7,117 bases of DNA from Candidatus Pacearchaeota archaeon (GCA_016181905.1 JACOYM010000069.1:1-7117); one strand, 5' to 3'. Positions 1 to 5,712 are shown, counted from the stretch's first letter. Notes: a model not told the origin generated them from the letters alone. A program made the numbers and translations.

Positions 1-108
1 ATTCTGCGCCTTTTTCAGCTCGTCTTCAGTCGGGCCAGTCTGGCCAAAGCATCCTGACAAAAACACAAGCAGCAATATCAAGGGCATAAATAAAAAATAT
101 TTTTTCAT
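1..108 (-). CDS. Putative lipoprotein, N-terminal 36 residues only (gene runs off left edge)
   Basis: The gene begins at an ATG at 106-108 and is cut by the window edge. The visible protein starts MKKYF, followed by a hydrophobic stretch (about residues 5-18) and a textbook lipobox, Leu17-Ser-Gly-Cys20. Signal peptidase II is therefore expected to cut before Cys20, leaving a lipid-anchored protein. Residue +2 is Phe, so under the E. coli Lol rule it would go to the outer membrane if the cell has one. The mature part begins with a Gly/Thr/Pro linker and then a charged helix-like start (DELKKAQ). The ribosome-binding site AAAGGAG lies at 115-121, six bases upstream. It follows the terminator at 133-181, so it is probably a separate transcription unit. 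The function cannot be told from 36 residues. Confidence 0.85.
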   Translation of the reverse strand, partial: MKKYFLFMPLILLLVFLSGCFGQTGPTEDELKKAQN

Positions 109-132
109 GGCTTTCTCCTTTCTTCTCTCTCT

Positions 133-181
133 AAAAAAAGCTGGGAGCTGAAAACTCTTTGAAGAAAGCCCCAGCTTTTTT
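133..181 (-). terminator. Rho-independent terminator, probably bidirectional
   Basis: A perfect 12-bp inverted repeat pairs 134-145 (aaaaaagctggg) with 170-181 (cccagctttttt) around a 24-base loop. Read on the minus strand, the GC part of the stem is followed by a run of seven Ts. The same holds on the plus strand, so it could work both ways. It sits 32 bases after the stop codon of the 52-residue gene (213-371) and before the lipoprotein gene, so it most likely ends the long upstream operon. Confidence 0.85.
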
Positions 182-212
182 GCATTACTATTCTTCTATG
201 CTCAGTTTTTTC

Positions 213-371
213 TTATGATTTTTTCTTCATCTGGCGCCAGATGAAATATACAACTGTTGAAATAATGATAAGAGGCAGCAATGCCCAGAGCAGTTTTAAA
301 GCAACAAAGATTGCCCTTATCACAATAAGCAAAGCAATAGCAATAATAACACCCACGATTATCTTTTTCAT
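213..371 (-). CDS. Small membrane protein, 52 aa, unknown function
   Basis: This short reading frame runs from an ATG at 369-371 to a TAA at 213-215. The product starts MKKIIVG, continues with a long run of Ile, Val, Ala and Leu (about residues 4-25), has a short Lys/Trp-containing break, and resumes a hydrophobic stretch to about residue 44. It ends in a basic tail (WRQMKKKS). It would form one or two membrane helices with the positive tail probably cytoplasmic. The AAAGGAG site at 379-385 lies seven bases upstream and directly abuts the stop codon of the preceding gene, which supports both translation and co-transcription. It is the last gene before the terminator at 133-181. I do not recognise a family. 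Confidence 0.7.
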   Translation of the reverse strand: MKKIIVGVIIAIALLIVIRAIFVALKLLWALLPLIIISTVVYFIWRQMKKKS

Positions 372-385
372 CTCTTTTCTCCTTT

Positions 386-736
386 CTATTTATCCACCTT
401 TTCCCTCAACAGCTTGATAATAACCTCATTCTGAGTGCAGATTGCTTTCAAGACATGATATATTGCTTGTTGTGTTCCCCATGCTGTTTCAGCCGAAGTC
501 CGCGAATTATCAGCTTCTTTATATTTATTTTCTGCCCTTCCCACATATTCTTCTGCTTTCTTAAGAAGCGCATTTATCTCTTTTGTTTCTGCACTCTGCC
601 CGGTTGTTTCCTGCGGCTCTGATTTAGCTGTTTGAGGCAATTCAAAAAAACATATGCTGGAAATAATAATGCATACAGCTGTCCCTGCAATCAAAAACCG
701 GGGATTAAAATGACCTTTCTTGTTTTTGATATTCAT
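386..736 (-). CDS. Membrane-anchored helical protein, 116 aa, unknown function
   Basis: The protein starts MNIKNKKGHF, has one hydrophobic helix at about residues 14-31, a polar Gln/Glu/Thr/Ser linker (about 33-52), and then a long charged, alanine-rich helical region (about 53-116) typical of a coiled coil. The expected topology is an N-terminal anchor with the helical part outside the cytoplasm. An in-frame ATG at 776-778 would add 14 residues and overlap the upstream stop codon as ATGA, but it has no ribosome-binding site. The ATG at 734-736 has AAAGGAG at 744-750, seven bases away, so I chose that one. It follows the pilin-like genes with a 38-base gap and may belong to the same assembly. 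It is not itself a prepilin, since it lacks the G-F-T-L-x-E motif. No family is recognised. Confidence 0.75.
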   Translation of the reverse strand: MNIKNKKGHFNPRFLIAGTAVCIIISSICFFELPQTAKSEPQETTGQSAETKEINALLKKAEEYVGRAENKYKEADNSRTSAETAWGTQQAIYHVLKAICTQNEVIIKLLREKVDK

Positions 737-743
737 TTGTTTT

Positions 744-750
744 CTCCTTT
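744..750 (-). promoter_or_regulatory. Ribosome-binding site that fixes the start of the 116-aa gene
   Basis: AAAGGAG on the minus strand lies seven bases before the ATG at 734-736. The alternative upstream ATG at 776-778 is preceded by a GC-rich stretch with no such site. Confidence 0.75.
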
Positions 751-774
751 CTCTCAAGTTTTTCAGCTGCCTTA

Positions 775-1152
775 TCATCGCGGAAGCGGGATAAGCGCTG
801 TGCCAGCATAATATCCACCGCTATATGTAAAGCTGGCAACAACCTCTGTTCCTGAAGGAATATCTCTCTGAAAACTATCATACCCCCAAGAAAAAACTCC
901 AACTACCTTATACTCAGAGAGCTTTCTTCCAACACTCTCGCAATACTCTGCAGCAGAGATTGTAAGAATCTTCTCCTTTGGAAATTCAGTTTCTATCTTT
1001 GTCTCTGCGGCAGTCGTGTTCTCTTTTTGTGCTGCCTGTGCTCTCTTTCTTGCACTCTTGATTGCTGGAATCGCCAGTCCGGCAATAATGCCTAGAATTG
1101 CAATGACAACCAGCAACTCTGTTAATGTAAAGCCCATCTTTTTTGTTTTCAT
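775..1152 (-). CDS. Type IV prepilin-like / pseudopilin protein, 125 aa
   Basis: The N-terminus is a class III signal peptide: a short basic leader MKTKKMG, cleavage expected after Gly7, then mature F-T-L-T-E with the conserved Glu at mature position 5 (residue 12). A hydrophobic helix follows to about residue 31 (ending AIPAI), then a polar KSARKRAQ helix extension. In this family a prepilin peptidase removes the leader and methylates the Phe, and the helix packs the subunit into a pilus or secretion pseudopilus. The rest (about 45-125) is a small domain with one Cys (71) and a Gly/Tyr-rich segment (SGGYYAG) near the end. I cannot assign it to a defined pilin class. The start at 1150-1152 has AAAGGAG six bases upstream; an in-frame ATG at 1183-1185 lies inside the preceding gene and is less likely. 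Its stop is 38 bases from the next start. Confidence 0.88.
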   Translation of the reverse strand: MKTKKMGFTLTELLVVIAILGIIAGLAIPAIKSARKRAQAAQKENTTAAETKIETEFPKEKILTISAAEYCESVGRKLSEYKVVGVFSWGYDSFQRDIPSGTEVVASFTYSGGYYAGTALIPLPR

Positions 1153-1166
1153 GTTTTGCTCCTTTC

Positions 1167-1508
1167 TTATTTTCCAATCTTCCATGAGAGAAGGTTTTCA
1201 TTAAGTGTGATATATCTTTCTTCTCCATTCCCGTATATTAAAACAAGAAATTGAGCATCCTCTTTTTTGTCAATCCTTGTTTCCTTGACTCCATAGACAA
1301 TCTCAATATTCTCAGGAGTTGCCTTTACACCTTCTTTCCACTCTAATGTAACTGACAATGTTTCCTGCTGGGCAGGCATAGTTTTTGTTGATTCTTCTTG
1401 CACATTCTTCTTAGCTGTTGACGGGATAAAGAAAGATACAAACAGCCATATCACCACAATAACAGCCAACGCTTCAATAAGCGTAAATCCTTCATTATGT
1501 TTTCTCAT
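1167..1508 (-). CDS. Type IV prepilin-like / pseudopilin protein, 113 aa
   Basis: The leader MRKHNEG is followed by the prepilin peptidase site G7/F8 and mature F-T-L-I-E with Glu at mature position 5 (residue 12). The hydrophobic helix runs to about residue 28 and is unusually rich in Val, Trp and Phe. After a Gln/Glu/Thr-rich linker (about 32-50) comes a small, probably beta-rich domain (SVTLEW, IEIVYGV, QFLVLIYGNG, RYITL). No cysteine is present and no class-specific pilin motif is seen. It overlaps nothing: 14 bases separate its stop from the next gene and 15 bases from the previous one, so co-transcription is very likely. The ribosome-binding site is the weaker AAGGA at 1516-1520, part of a purine-rich stretch that touches the upstream gene's end. 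It may be a minor pseudopilin, which is inferred from its size and company. Confidence 0.85.
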   Translation of the reverse strand: MRKHNEGFTLIEALAVIVVIWLFVSFFIPSTAKKNVQEESTKTMPAQQETLSVTLEWKEGVKATPENIEIVYGVKETRIDKKEDAQFLVLIYGNGEERYITLNENLLSWKIGK

Positions 1509-1523
1509 TGCTATTTCCTTTCC

Positions 1524-1796
1524 TTACCTGTCTATTTGCGTTTCATAATATGTTTTAATATTTACCCTCACTACTCTGTAGTATCCATCCTCATTCTTAA
1601 CAACGAGAGACCATGCATGATTATATGATTTTGGTATCTTGTCTATAACTTTCTCTCCCTCTTTTAGTTCTAGTTTAGCTCCCGCCCTTCTGAGAATAGT
1701 AGGTATAGCTGTTGCTGCTAATATCCCGATTATAGCTATCACCACTAAAAACTCTATGAGTGTGAAACCTTTTCCCCTGGTTTTCAAAGTTTTCAT
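1524..1796 (-). CDS. Type IV prepilin-like / pseudopilin protein, 90 aa
   Basis: This is the most canonical of the three prepilin-like products. The leader MKTLKTRGKG ends at Gly10, and the mature protein begins F-T-L-I-E (Glu15 = mature +5), followed by a consensus hydrophobic helix with IAIIGILAATAIP. The mature protein would be only 80 residues, short for a major pilin (often 130-160) and for GspG-type pseudopilins. The remaining domain includes a predicted beta pair (SLVVKNED, YYRVVRVN). The ATG at 1794-1796 is chosen because AAAGGAG lies seven bases upstream at 1804-1810; a start nine codons earlier (1821-1823) would overlap the radical SAM gene and lengthen the leader abnormally. It lies 23 bases downstream of the radical SAM gene. 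Confidence 0.87.
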   Translation of the reverse strand: MKTLKTRGKGFTLIEFLVVIAIIGILAATAIPTILRRAGAKLELKEGEKVIDKIPKSYNHAWSLVVKNEDGYYRVVRVNIKTYYETQIDR

Positions 1797-1803
1797 CTCT
1801 TTT

Positions 1804-1810
1804 CTCCTTT
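1804..1810 (-). promoter_or_regulatory. Ribosome-binding site that fixes the start of the 90-aa pilin-like gene
   Basis: AAAGGAG on the minus strand lies seven bases before the ATG at 1794-1796. It selects this start over the ATG at 1821-1823 and gives a normal-length prepilin leader of ten residues. Confidence 0.75.
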
Positions 1811-1819
1811 CTTTTTTCT

Positions 1820-2845
1820 TCATTCCTTGCAGGCCAAATGAAGAAATCTGAAATTACCTGTCATGTTAAATTGCTCAACAAGATGAACAATCCCTTTGTC
1901 ATTCTCCCTGACAAAAGAGCCGCCTTTAACAGCAAGGCCTTCATCATACAAGCCAATAAATACGGAGATGCGTGCCCCTTCAGCATGCAAAGCAGCCTTT
2001 GCAACATCAATAAGCCTTGGCGGGGTGTATTTTCCTTTCAAAAAGCTTTTTTCAAGAGGCGTGCCTTTGGCAACGAATGTTGGGTTGAGATGCATATTGA
2101 TTTTAATTTCATATATAGAGGCAATCCTGCTCAGGTAGTCTATTCCATGCTGTATGTCTAATATCGCCTCTTCATCACTCATGCCAGGAACAGGCTTTTG
2201 CATGAAATAGCATTTAAGCCCGTATTGATATGGCGATATCCTCCCAACAAATGACTCAAACAACTTTAGGCTAAGCCCTTTCTTGAAAATCCTGTTTCTT
2301 ATGCTCTCATCAAATGCCTCAAATCCTATTGCCAATTCCAGCTCTGTTGGTGTCTCACCTTCTTTAATAACTCTTGAGATAAATTCAAGCTCTGCAAGGT
2401 CAACATATTCTGCCCTTGTTTCAATGCTGCATACAGCCAGATTTGGAAGATGCAGGTTTAACTTGGCAAGGAGATACATCAAGGCAGTAGATGAGAATGT
2501 TTCCTCATCAAGAACAGAGCCGTTATTGCTGACTATCACCTTCTTTATCCTCTCCCTTTGCCCGATTACATCAGCGCTTGCAAACACATAGTCAATCTGT
2601 TTTATTAGTGCCCTGTAATCTACATTATATTGTGATGACTTTGATGGAAGGTTGCAGCCCAAACATCTTGACCACCGGCATGCCTGTGTGTAAAAGACAA
2701 TGAAAAGTATAGTCCCCTCATGGGAATTCTGAAACCACATTCCAACAGGCAGGTCTTTATTATGTTTCTCGTCAAAGTCGTATGTCTTTCCTGCATCTCT
2801 TGAACTTTTAAGTATACCTATTGAATAATCCTTTTTCTCAGGCAT
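1820..2845 (-). CDS. Radical SAM protein, COG1244-like (relative of archaeosine synthase RaSEA), 341 aa
   Basis: The cluster motif is C56-R-W-S-R-C61-L-G-C64, a CX4CX2C arrangement expected to hold a [4Fe-4S] cluster that cleaves S-adenosylmethionine. Further landmarks match COG1244/Elp3-type radical SAM proteins as I recall them: SNNGSVLDEETFS (about 107-119, like the TSGSFLDE block), an IETRAEY element (141-147), IGFEAFDESIRNRIFKKG (about 173-190), KCYFMQKPVPG (211-221), and NPTFVAKGTPLEK followed by YTPPRLIDV (254-281). The last block resembles the family's NVQ-GT-E / YRPPW region. The archaeal relative modifies tRNA; the role of bacterial relatives is not known to me, so no substrate is assigned. 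The ATG at 2843-2845 has AAAGGAG six bases upstream and is preferred to one 26 codons earlier. The length is normal for the family and no frameshift is seen. It lies between a small membrane protein gene and three pilin-like genes. Confidence 0.82.
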   Translation of the reverse strand: MPEKKDYSIGILKSSRDAGKTYDFDEKHNKDLPVGMWFQNSHEGTILFIVFYTQACRWSRCLGCNLPSKSSQYNVDYRALIKQIDYVFASADVIGQRERIKKVIVSNNGSVLDEETFSSTALMYLLAKLNLHLPNLAVCSIETRAEYVDLAELEFISRVIKEGETPTELELAIGFEAFDESIRNRIFKKGLSLKLFESFVGRISPYQYGLKCYFMQKPVPGMSDEEAILDIQHGIDYLSRIASIYEIKINMHLNPTFVAKGTPLEKSFLKGKYTPPRLIDVAKAALHAEGARISVFIGLYDEGLAVKGGSFVRENDKGIVHLVEQFNMTGNFRFLHLACKE

Positions 2846-2885
2846 ATTTTTCTCCTTTCTGTTCTTGTGCAAATTATTGTTGCTG

Positions 2886-3119
2886 TCAGCACTTCTGTGA
2901 AGAAAGCCTGTCCAAAAACGCATTTAAAATATGTCTTATGCGGACAAACACAATTATCATAAGCAAGGTCAATAAAAAGCACCAATCTGCCCTGCCTGCT
3001 TCAGCTGCCTTGCTTATTAAGAAAAGCCCTCCAGTGAAAATCGTTAAAAAACTAATGCTCATTATGTTTGCTGTCATTAAAAACAGAAACAGAAAAATAG
3101 TCTTCTTTAGAAATTTCAT
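2886..3119 (-). CDS. Small membrane protein with two predicted helices, 77 aa
   Basis: The product starts MKFLKKTIF and has a long hydrophobic segment (about residues 7-36), a short polar loop with EAGRAD (40-45), and a second helix (about 46-62). It ends in a basic, mostly hydrophilic tail with a terminal Cys. The inner-membrane topology is probably a hairpin with both ends in the cytoplasm. A GAGGAGGG ribosome-binding site at 3126-3133 lies six bases before the ATG; this differs from the AAAGGAG used by its neighbours. It sits 30 bases after the M50B-like gene and 40 bases before the radical SAM gene, so it is probably in the same operon. I do not recognise the family. Confidence 0.7.
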   Translation of the reverse strand: MKFLKKTIFLFLFLMTANIMSISFLTIFTGGLFLISKAAEAGRADWCFLLTLLMIIVFVRIRHILNAFLDRLSSQKC

Positions 3120-3149
3120 CTAACTCCCTCCTCTCAATATTTTATTTTT

Positions 3150-3854
3150 TCACTCCTCGCTTTTGCCAATATTTTTCATAACGCAAAGAAAAATCACAAC
3201 TGCGATTGCTATCCATATTGCGCCCCAGGCAAAGGCAGGAATGTGCGTAATCTCTGCAAGCATCTGTGCGTCATTCTTTTCCTGCCCTGCAATCCTTAAG
3301 GTCAGAATATCTGAGAATATGTCATATACTGCATACAAGCAGCATATTGCTCCAGTCCATTGGATGAAAACCTTTTCAAGCATTCCTTTTATTTTTATGC
3401 CAAGAAACATGCAGGCAATGCCCATCGCTGCAGCAAAAGCAAGTGTGAATGCGTCCCTGACCCATAAAATTGCCTCAATTATTATCACAAGGCCAAACAC
3501 CTCTGCTGCATACTCTCTCCATGGCTTTCTTGCTGATGCCCATAAAATCAATGCTCCTATCAGCGACGAGCCAATATACCCCGCGCTCAATATTACAAAC
3601 CTGCTCCCTCCCTGCGTATATGTAATTCCGCCTTGCATTACATTAATAGCAATTCTCTCAACACTTCCTCCTGTCACAAGTGCTGCAATTGCATGGCTTG
3701 TTTCATGCATCAGGACAACAAGAAGCTTTAAAGGATAAAGCAGGATTGTGTTCCACAAAAAAATACTCGCCACGCACAGCGCAGAAATCACAAGCGTGTT
3801 TTTGTTTATTTTGCTTATCTTGCTGCCTATCTTAATTATGTCTATTATGTTCAT
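3150..3854 (-). CDS. M50B-like membrane metalloprotease, 234 aa
   Basis: This is an integral membrane protein with about six hydrophobic segments (roughly residues 21-39, 41-60, 86-107, 118-132, 134-153, 163-183 and 206-226; one of the first two may be re-entrant). The second segment carries H50-E-T-S-H54, the HExxH zinc-binding and catalytic motif, followed by AIAALVTGG, and then an LSAGYIGSSLIGA block (89-101). This combination matches the peptidase M50B-like family (PF13398 type), distant relatives of site-2 proteases that cut within the membrane. The third zinc ligand may be an Asp in YDIFSD (D178 or D182), which is an inference. The ATG at 3852-3854 has AAAGGAG six bases upstream. Its location between a lipoprotein and small membrane proteins suggests an envelope role, but no substrate can be named. 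Confidence 0.8.
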   Translation of the reverse strand: MNIIDIIKIGSKISKINKNTLVISALCVASIFLWNTILLYPLKLLVVLMHETSHAIAALVTGGSVERIAINVMQGGITYTQGGSRFVILSAGYIGSSLIGALILWASARKPWREYAAEVFGLVIIIEAILWVRDAFTLAFAAAMGIACMFLGIKIKGMLEKVFIQWTGAICCLYAVYDIFSDILTLRIAGQEKNDAQMLAEITHIPAFAWGAIWIAIAVVIFLCVMKNIGKSEE

Positions 3855-3901
3855 AAACTGCTCCTTTCTTTATTTCTGCATTTCTTTTTTCTCACAAGAA
3901 A

Positions 3902-4285
3902 TCAAAACTTAACCTCAAGCCCGTTTGCCTTGACAGATTGTATTATGAATCTGCCTTTATCATTTCCATAATCAGGGTAATGCCCCCTTAATTCTATCTG
4001 CCCCTCATCACCCTTAGCAATTTCAGATTGGATTATAGCTATCGCTGCTGTAAGCTCTTTATCCTGTTCAACATCTGTAATAGCCAAAACATTCTTGCCA
4101 TCAACTTCCAGAACTACGGCTATATAATCAAAACTCCCTCCCGAATCTGGGGCAACGCTTATCGGTTTTCCTATGATAACTGAAGGATATTTTTCCTCTG
4201 TGTTTTCTTCCTGCATCTCAGTGCAGCCACCTATTACAAAAACCATTAAAATCCCAAGCAGGATAAATATTGATTTATTTTTCAT
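3902..4285 (-). CDS. Putative lipoprotein, 127 aa, unknown function
   Basis: The signal peptide MKNKSIFILLGILMVFV ends in the lipobox I18-G-G-C21, so signal peptidase II processing and lipid attachment to Cys21 are expected. Thr follows the Cys, which would allow outer-membrane sorting in a Gram-negative cell. An acidic linker (EMQEENTEEKY) leads to a compact domain of about 90 residues. Its strands (SVIIGKPISV, YIAVVLEVDG, NVLAIT), a short helix (KELTAAIAIIQSEIAK), and a final GQIELRGHYPD ... FIIQSVKANG resemble a small OB-like barrel, although I cannot place it in a family. AAAGGAG lies eight bases before the ATG at 4283-4285. It lies 49 bases after the MscS-like gene and 47 bases before the protease gene. 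Confidence 0.78.
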   Translation of the reverse strand: MKNKSIFILLGILMVFVIGGCTEMQEENTEEKYPSVIIGKPISVAPDSGGSFDYIAVVLEVDGKNVLAITDVEQDKELTAAIAIIQSEIAKGDEGQIELRGHYPDYGNDKGRFIIQSVKANGLEVKF

Positions 4286-4334
4286 TTTAATTTCTCCTTT
4301 CTTTAGTCATTCTCTTTTTCCTTATCCTTACAAC

Positions 4335-4970
4335 TTAACTAATGCTTTCCTCTTTTCCATAAGTGAAATTCACAATCTTGCTTTTGGAAAGCTCAAGGTT
4401 TGGCATGATAATGATGGCTTTGTCCTGATTGAGAAATCTTGAGCGCCTCACCCCTATGCTTAAAACCCTGACCTTTTCCCCAGATGGCAGCTGAATCTCA
4501 TCCCCCATCCTAAATGGCCTGTCAACCATAATAAGAAACCCTGCGATTATATTTGCTATTGTGTCTTGTGCTGCAAGCGCGATTGCCAGGGAGCCCACTC
4601 CAAGTGTTGTAATTAATGCATTGATATTTACCCCAAAATGGCTCAGGGTGATAATCAGCCCAATTGCCCAGATGAGTATGCGAGCCACATGCTTAAATAA
4701 TGGTATAAATTCATCATCCAGCTGTGTTTTAGTCATTATCGCTATATTCTCTCCATACCATTTCAGGATTGTGCCTGCTATCCTCTGCATCCAGTATGTT
4801 ACAAATATCGCTGTCATCAAGAACACAATGCCTCCTATAAGCTTGTCCTGCTTTTCAGATAAGCTGCCTTTTATGTAGAAATAAAAAAGAAGTATCAGCA
4901 CAATAAAGAACAGGGGAAATAAGCTGCCCTTGAATATATCGCGCCATAATCTGTTAAATCTGCTTTTCAT
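4335..4970 (-). CDS. MscS-family small-conductance mechanosensitive channel, C-terminally short (211 aa)
   Basis: Hydrophobic helices lie at about 17-34, 43-62 and 95-112, and are followed by the signature pore helix and beta-domain entry. LDDEFIPL (84-91) precedes the last helices, GVGSLAIALAAQDTIANIIAG (124-144) is the TM3 pore region, and RPFRMGDEI (151-159) opens the beta domain. PNLELSKSKIVNFT (190-203) corresponds to the family's PNS-x-(L/I)-x-(S/N)-x-x-I-x-N-x-(S/T) block. Such channels open under membrane tension and release solutes during osmotic downshock. The protein stops about ten residues after this block, whereas E. coli MscS (286 aa) continues with an alpha/beta domain forming the cytoplasmic cage. 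No continuation is seen downstream before the next gene. The AAAGGA site lies six bases before the ATG. It is the first gene after the terminator around 5003-5057 and probably heads the operon. Confidence 0.85.
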   Translation of the reverse strand: MKSRFNRLWRDIFKGSLFPLFFIVLILLFYFYIKGSLSEKQDKLIGGIVFLMTAIFVTYWMQRIAGTILKWYGENIAIMTKTQLDDEFIPLFKHVARILIWAIGLIITLSHFGVNINALITTLGVGSLAIALAAQDTIANIIAGFLIMVDRPFRMGDEIQLPSGEKVRVLSIGVRRSRFLNQDKAIIIMPNLELSKSKIVNFTYGKEESIS

Positions 4971-5002
4971 TTGCTTTCCTTTCTTTTTAGAAAATCTTTC
5001 AG

Positions 5003-5057
5003 AAAAATAAGAGGAGCAGTTTTTGCATGATTTTATACAAGATTTACTGCTCCTCTT
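5003..5057 (-). terminator. Rho-independent terminator
   Basis: A perfect 12-bp inverted repeat pairs 5009-5020 (aagaggagcagt) with 5046-5057 (actgctcctctt) around a 25-base AT-rich loop. On the minus strand the stem is followed by ATTTTTC, a T-run typical of intrinsic terminators. It lies about 80 bases after the stop of the 86-residue gene and 38 bases before the MscS-like start, so it probably separates two transcription units. Readthrough into the MscS-like gene remains possible. The rest of the stretch 5058-5137 is AT-rich with no convincing feature. Confidence 0.8.
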
Positions 5058-5137
5058 TATGCTCTTTGCTTTTGCTGCCAGGGATAATATATTATGAATG
5101 TTCTAAAGCTGCAATCATTATCTCATTCTGCTTAAAT

Positions 5138-5398
5138 TTATTTATTTTGTTTGCCTCTTAATCGCTTTGCTTCTTTAACTTCGCCATCTCTTGCAAATCT
5201 CTCTATTTCATAACCTCCAATTTTACAATCTTCTCCATCAGATACAAAGTAACCAAAAATAGCGGTTCCTCCTGTCTTAGAACTTGTTCCAAAACCCTCT
5301 TCGCAAAAGAAAATTCTCTTCAATTTATCCCCTTTATATGCTGCCGCTTTTAAAACAACAAATTTCCCTTTCAGCTCTTGGTTTAAGTTATTTGCCAT
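5138..5398 (-). CDS. Small soluble protein, 86 aa, unknown function
   Basis: The product has no membrane segment or signal peptide. It starts MANNLNQELKG, continues with strand-like segments (KFVVLKAAAY, KRIFFCEEGFG, TAIFGYFVSDG, YEIERFA) joined by Gly/Lys/Asp-rich turns, and ends in a basic tail (KRLRGKQNK). Two cysteines (C32, C58) are present. The order GKFVVLKA ... GFG ... G-x-A-x-F-G ... SDGE faintly recalls small proteins carried on integrative elements of Firmicutes, but that is from memory and weak. The start is supported by a strong AAAGGAGG site at 5406-5412. It lies 59 bases after the two-helix membrane protein and is followed by the terminator around 5003-5057. Codon use looks more AT-rich than the neighbouring operon by eye. 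Confidence 0.65.
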   Translation of the reverse strand: MANNLNQELKGKFVVLKAAAYKGDKLKRIFFCEEGFGTSSKTGGTAIFGYFVSDGEDCKIGGYEIERFARDGEVKEAKRLRGKQNK

Positions 5399-5457
5399 TT
5401 TACACCTCCTTTGTCTGCCTAATTCTATTTGGTGTCATGAATTTTCTTTTCTAAATC

Positions 5458-5712
5458 CTATTCCTCCTCATATGATTTTTCAAGGTACTTCCACCATTTA
5501 AGCTTTGGAAAAACAAAGAATATTAAAAAAACTACAATAAACACACTTACATACCCAAATGCAATGAATATGCCTCCTCCCCCTTTATCTTCCAATTTCA
5601 TAGACAAGTTTACCCCAAACAATACTGCAGCAAGTATTCCTAAAAAGCAGGAACCGAAAAACAATGCAAACAGCAGATAATAAATAATCTCTTTTTTAAT
5701 TTTTTTAAACAT
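5458..5712 (-). CDS. Small two-helix membrane protein, 84 aa
   Basis: The basic N-terminus MFKKIKKE is followed by a first membrane helix (about residues 10-33), a short polar loop with a Gly4 run (EDKGGGG, 41-47), a second helix (about 48-69), and a charged cytoplasmic tail (PKLKWWKYLEKSYEEE). Both ends are expected in the cytoplasm by the positive-inside rule. The ATG at 5710-5712 is used here; an in-frame TTG directly upstream (5713-5715) is also possible, being six bases from the AAAGGAGG site rather than nine, and would add one residue. It follows the terminator of the AAA ATPase gene and precedes the 86-residue gene, so these two may form a small transcription unit. No family is recognised. 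Confidence 0.65.
   Translation of the reverse strand: MFKKIKKEIIYYLLFALFFGSCFLGILAAVLFGVNLSMKLEDKGGGGIFIAFGYVSVFIVVFLIFFVFPKLKWWKYLEKSYEEE

Noticed and set aside
736..778. Upstream start (ATG at 776-778) overlapping the previous stop as ATGA for the 116-residue protein
   Set aside because: The overlap looks like translational coupling, but there is no ribosome-binding site, whereas the ATG at 734-736 has the same AAAGGAG as its neighbours.
986..1228. Minus-strand frame of 80 codons overlapping two pilin-like genes
   Set aside because: It is an out-of-frame shadow of the prepilin genes and its product is a low-complexity charged sequence with no motif.
2886..3123. Plus-strand continuation through the 2821-3123 region as an alternative to the 77-residue membrane protein
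   Set aside because: The minus-strand frame has a good ribosome-binding site, a membrane-protein pattern and operon spacing; the plus frame has none of these.
3163..3738. Plus-strand open frame of 191 codons
   Set aside because: It lies fully opposite the M50B-like gene, whose HETSH motif, membrane pattern and ribosome-binding site are convincing. The plus-strand product has no recognisable motif and no good site before its start.
5086..5114. Possible minus-strand promoter TTGCAG, 17 bases, TATATT
   Set aside because: The -35 match is poor (three of six), the region is AT-rich so a -10-like hexamer is expected by chance, and it lies upstream of a strong terminator.
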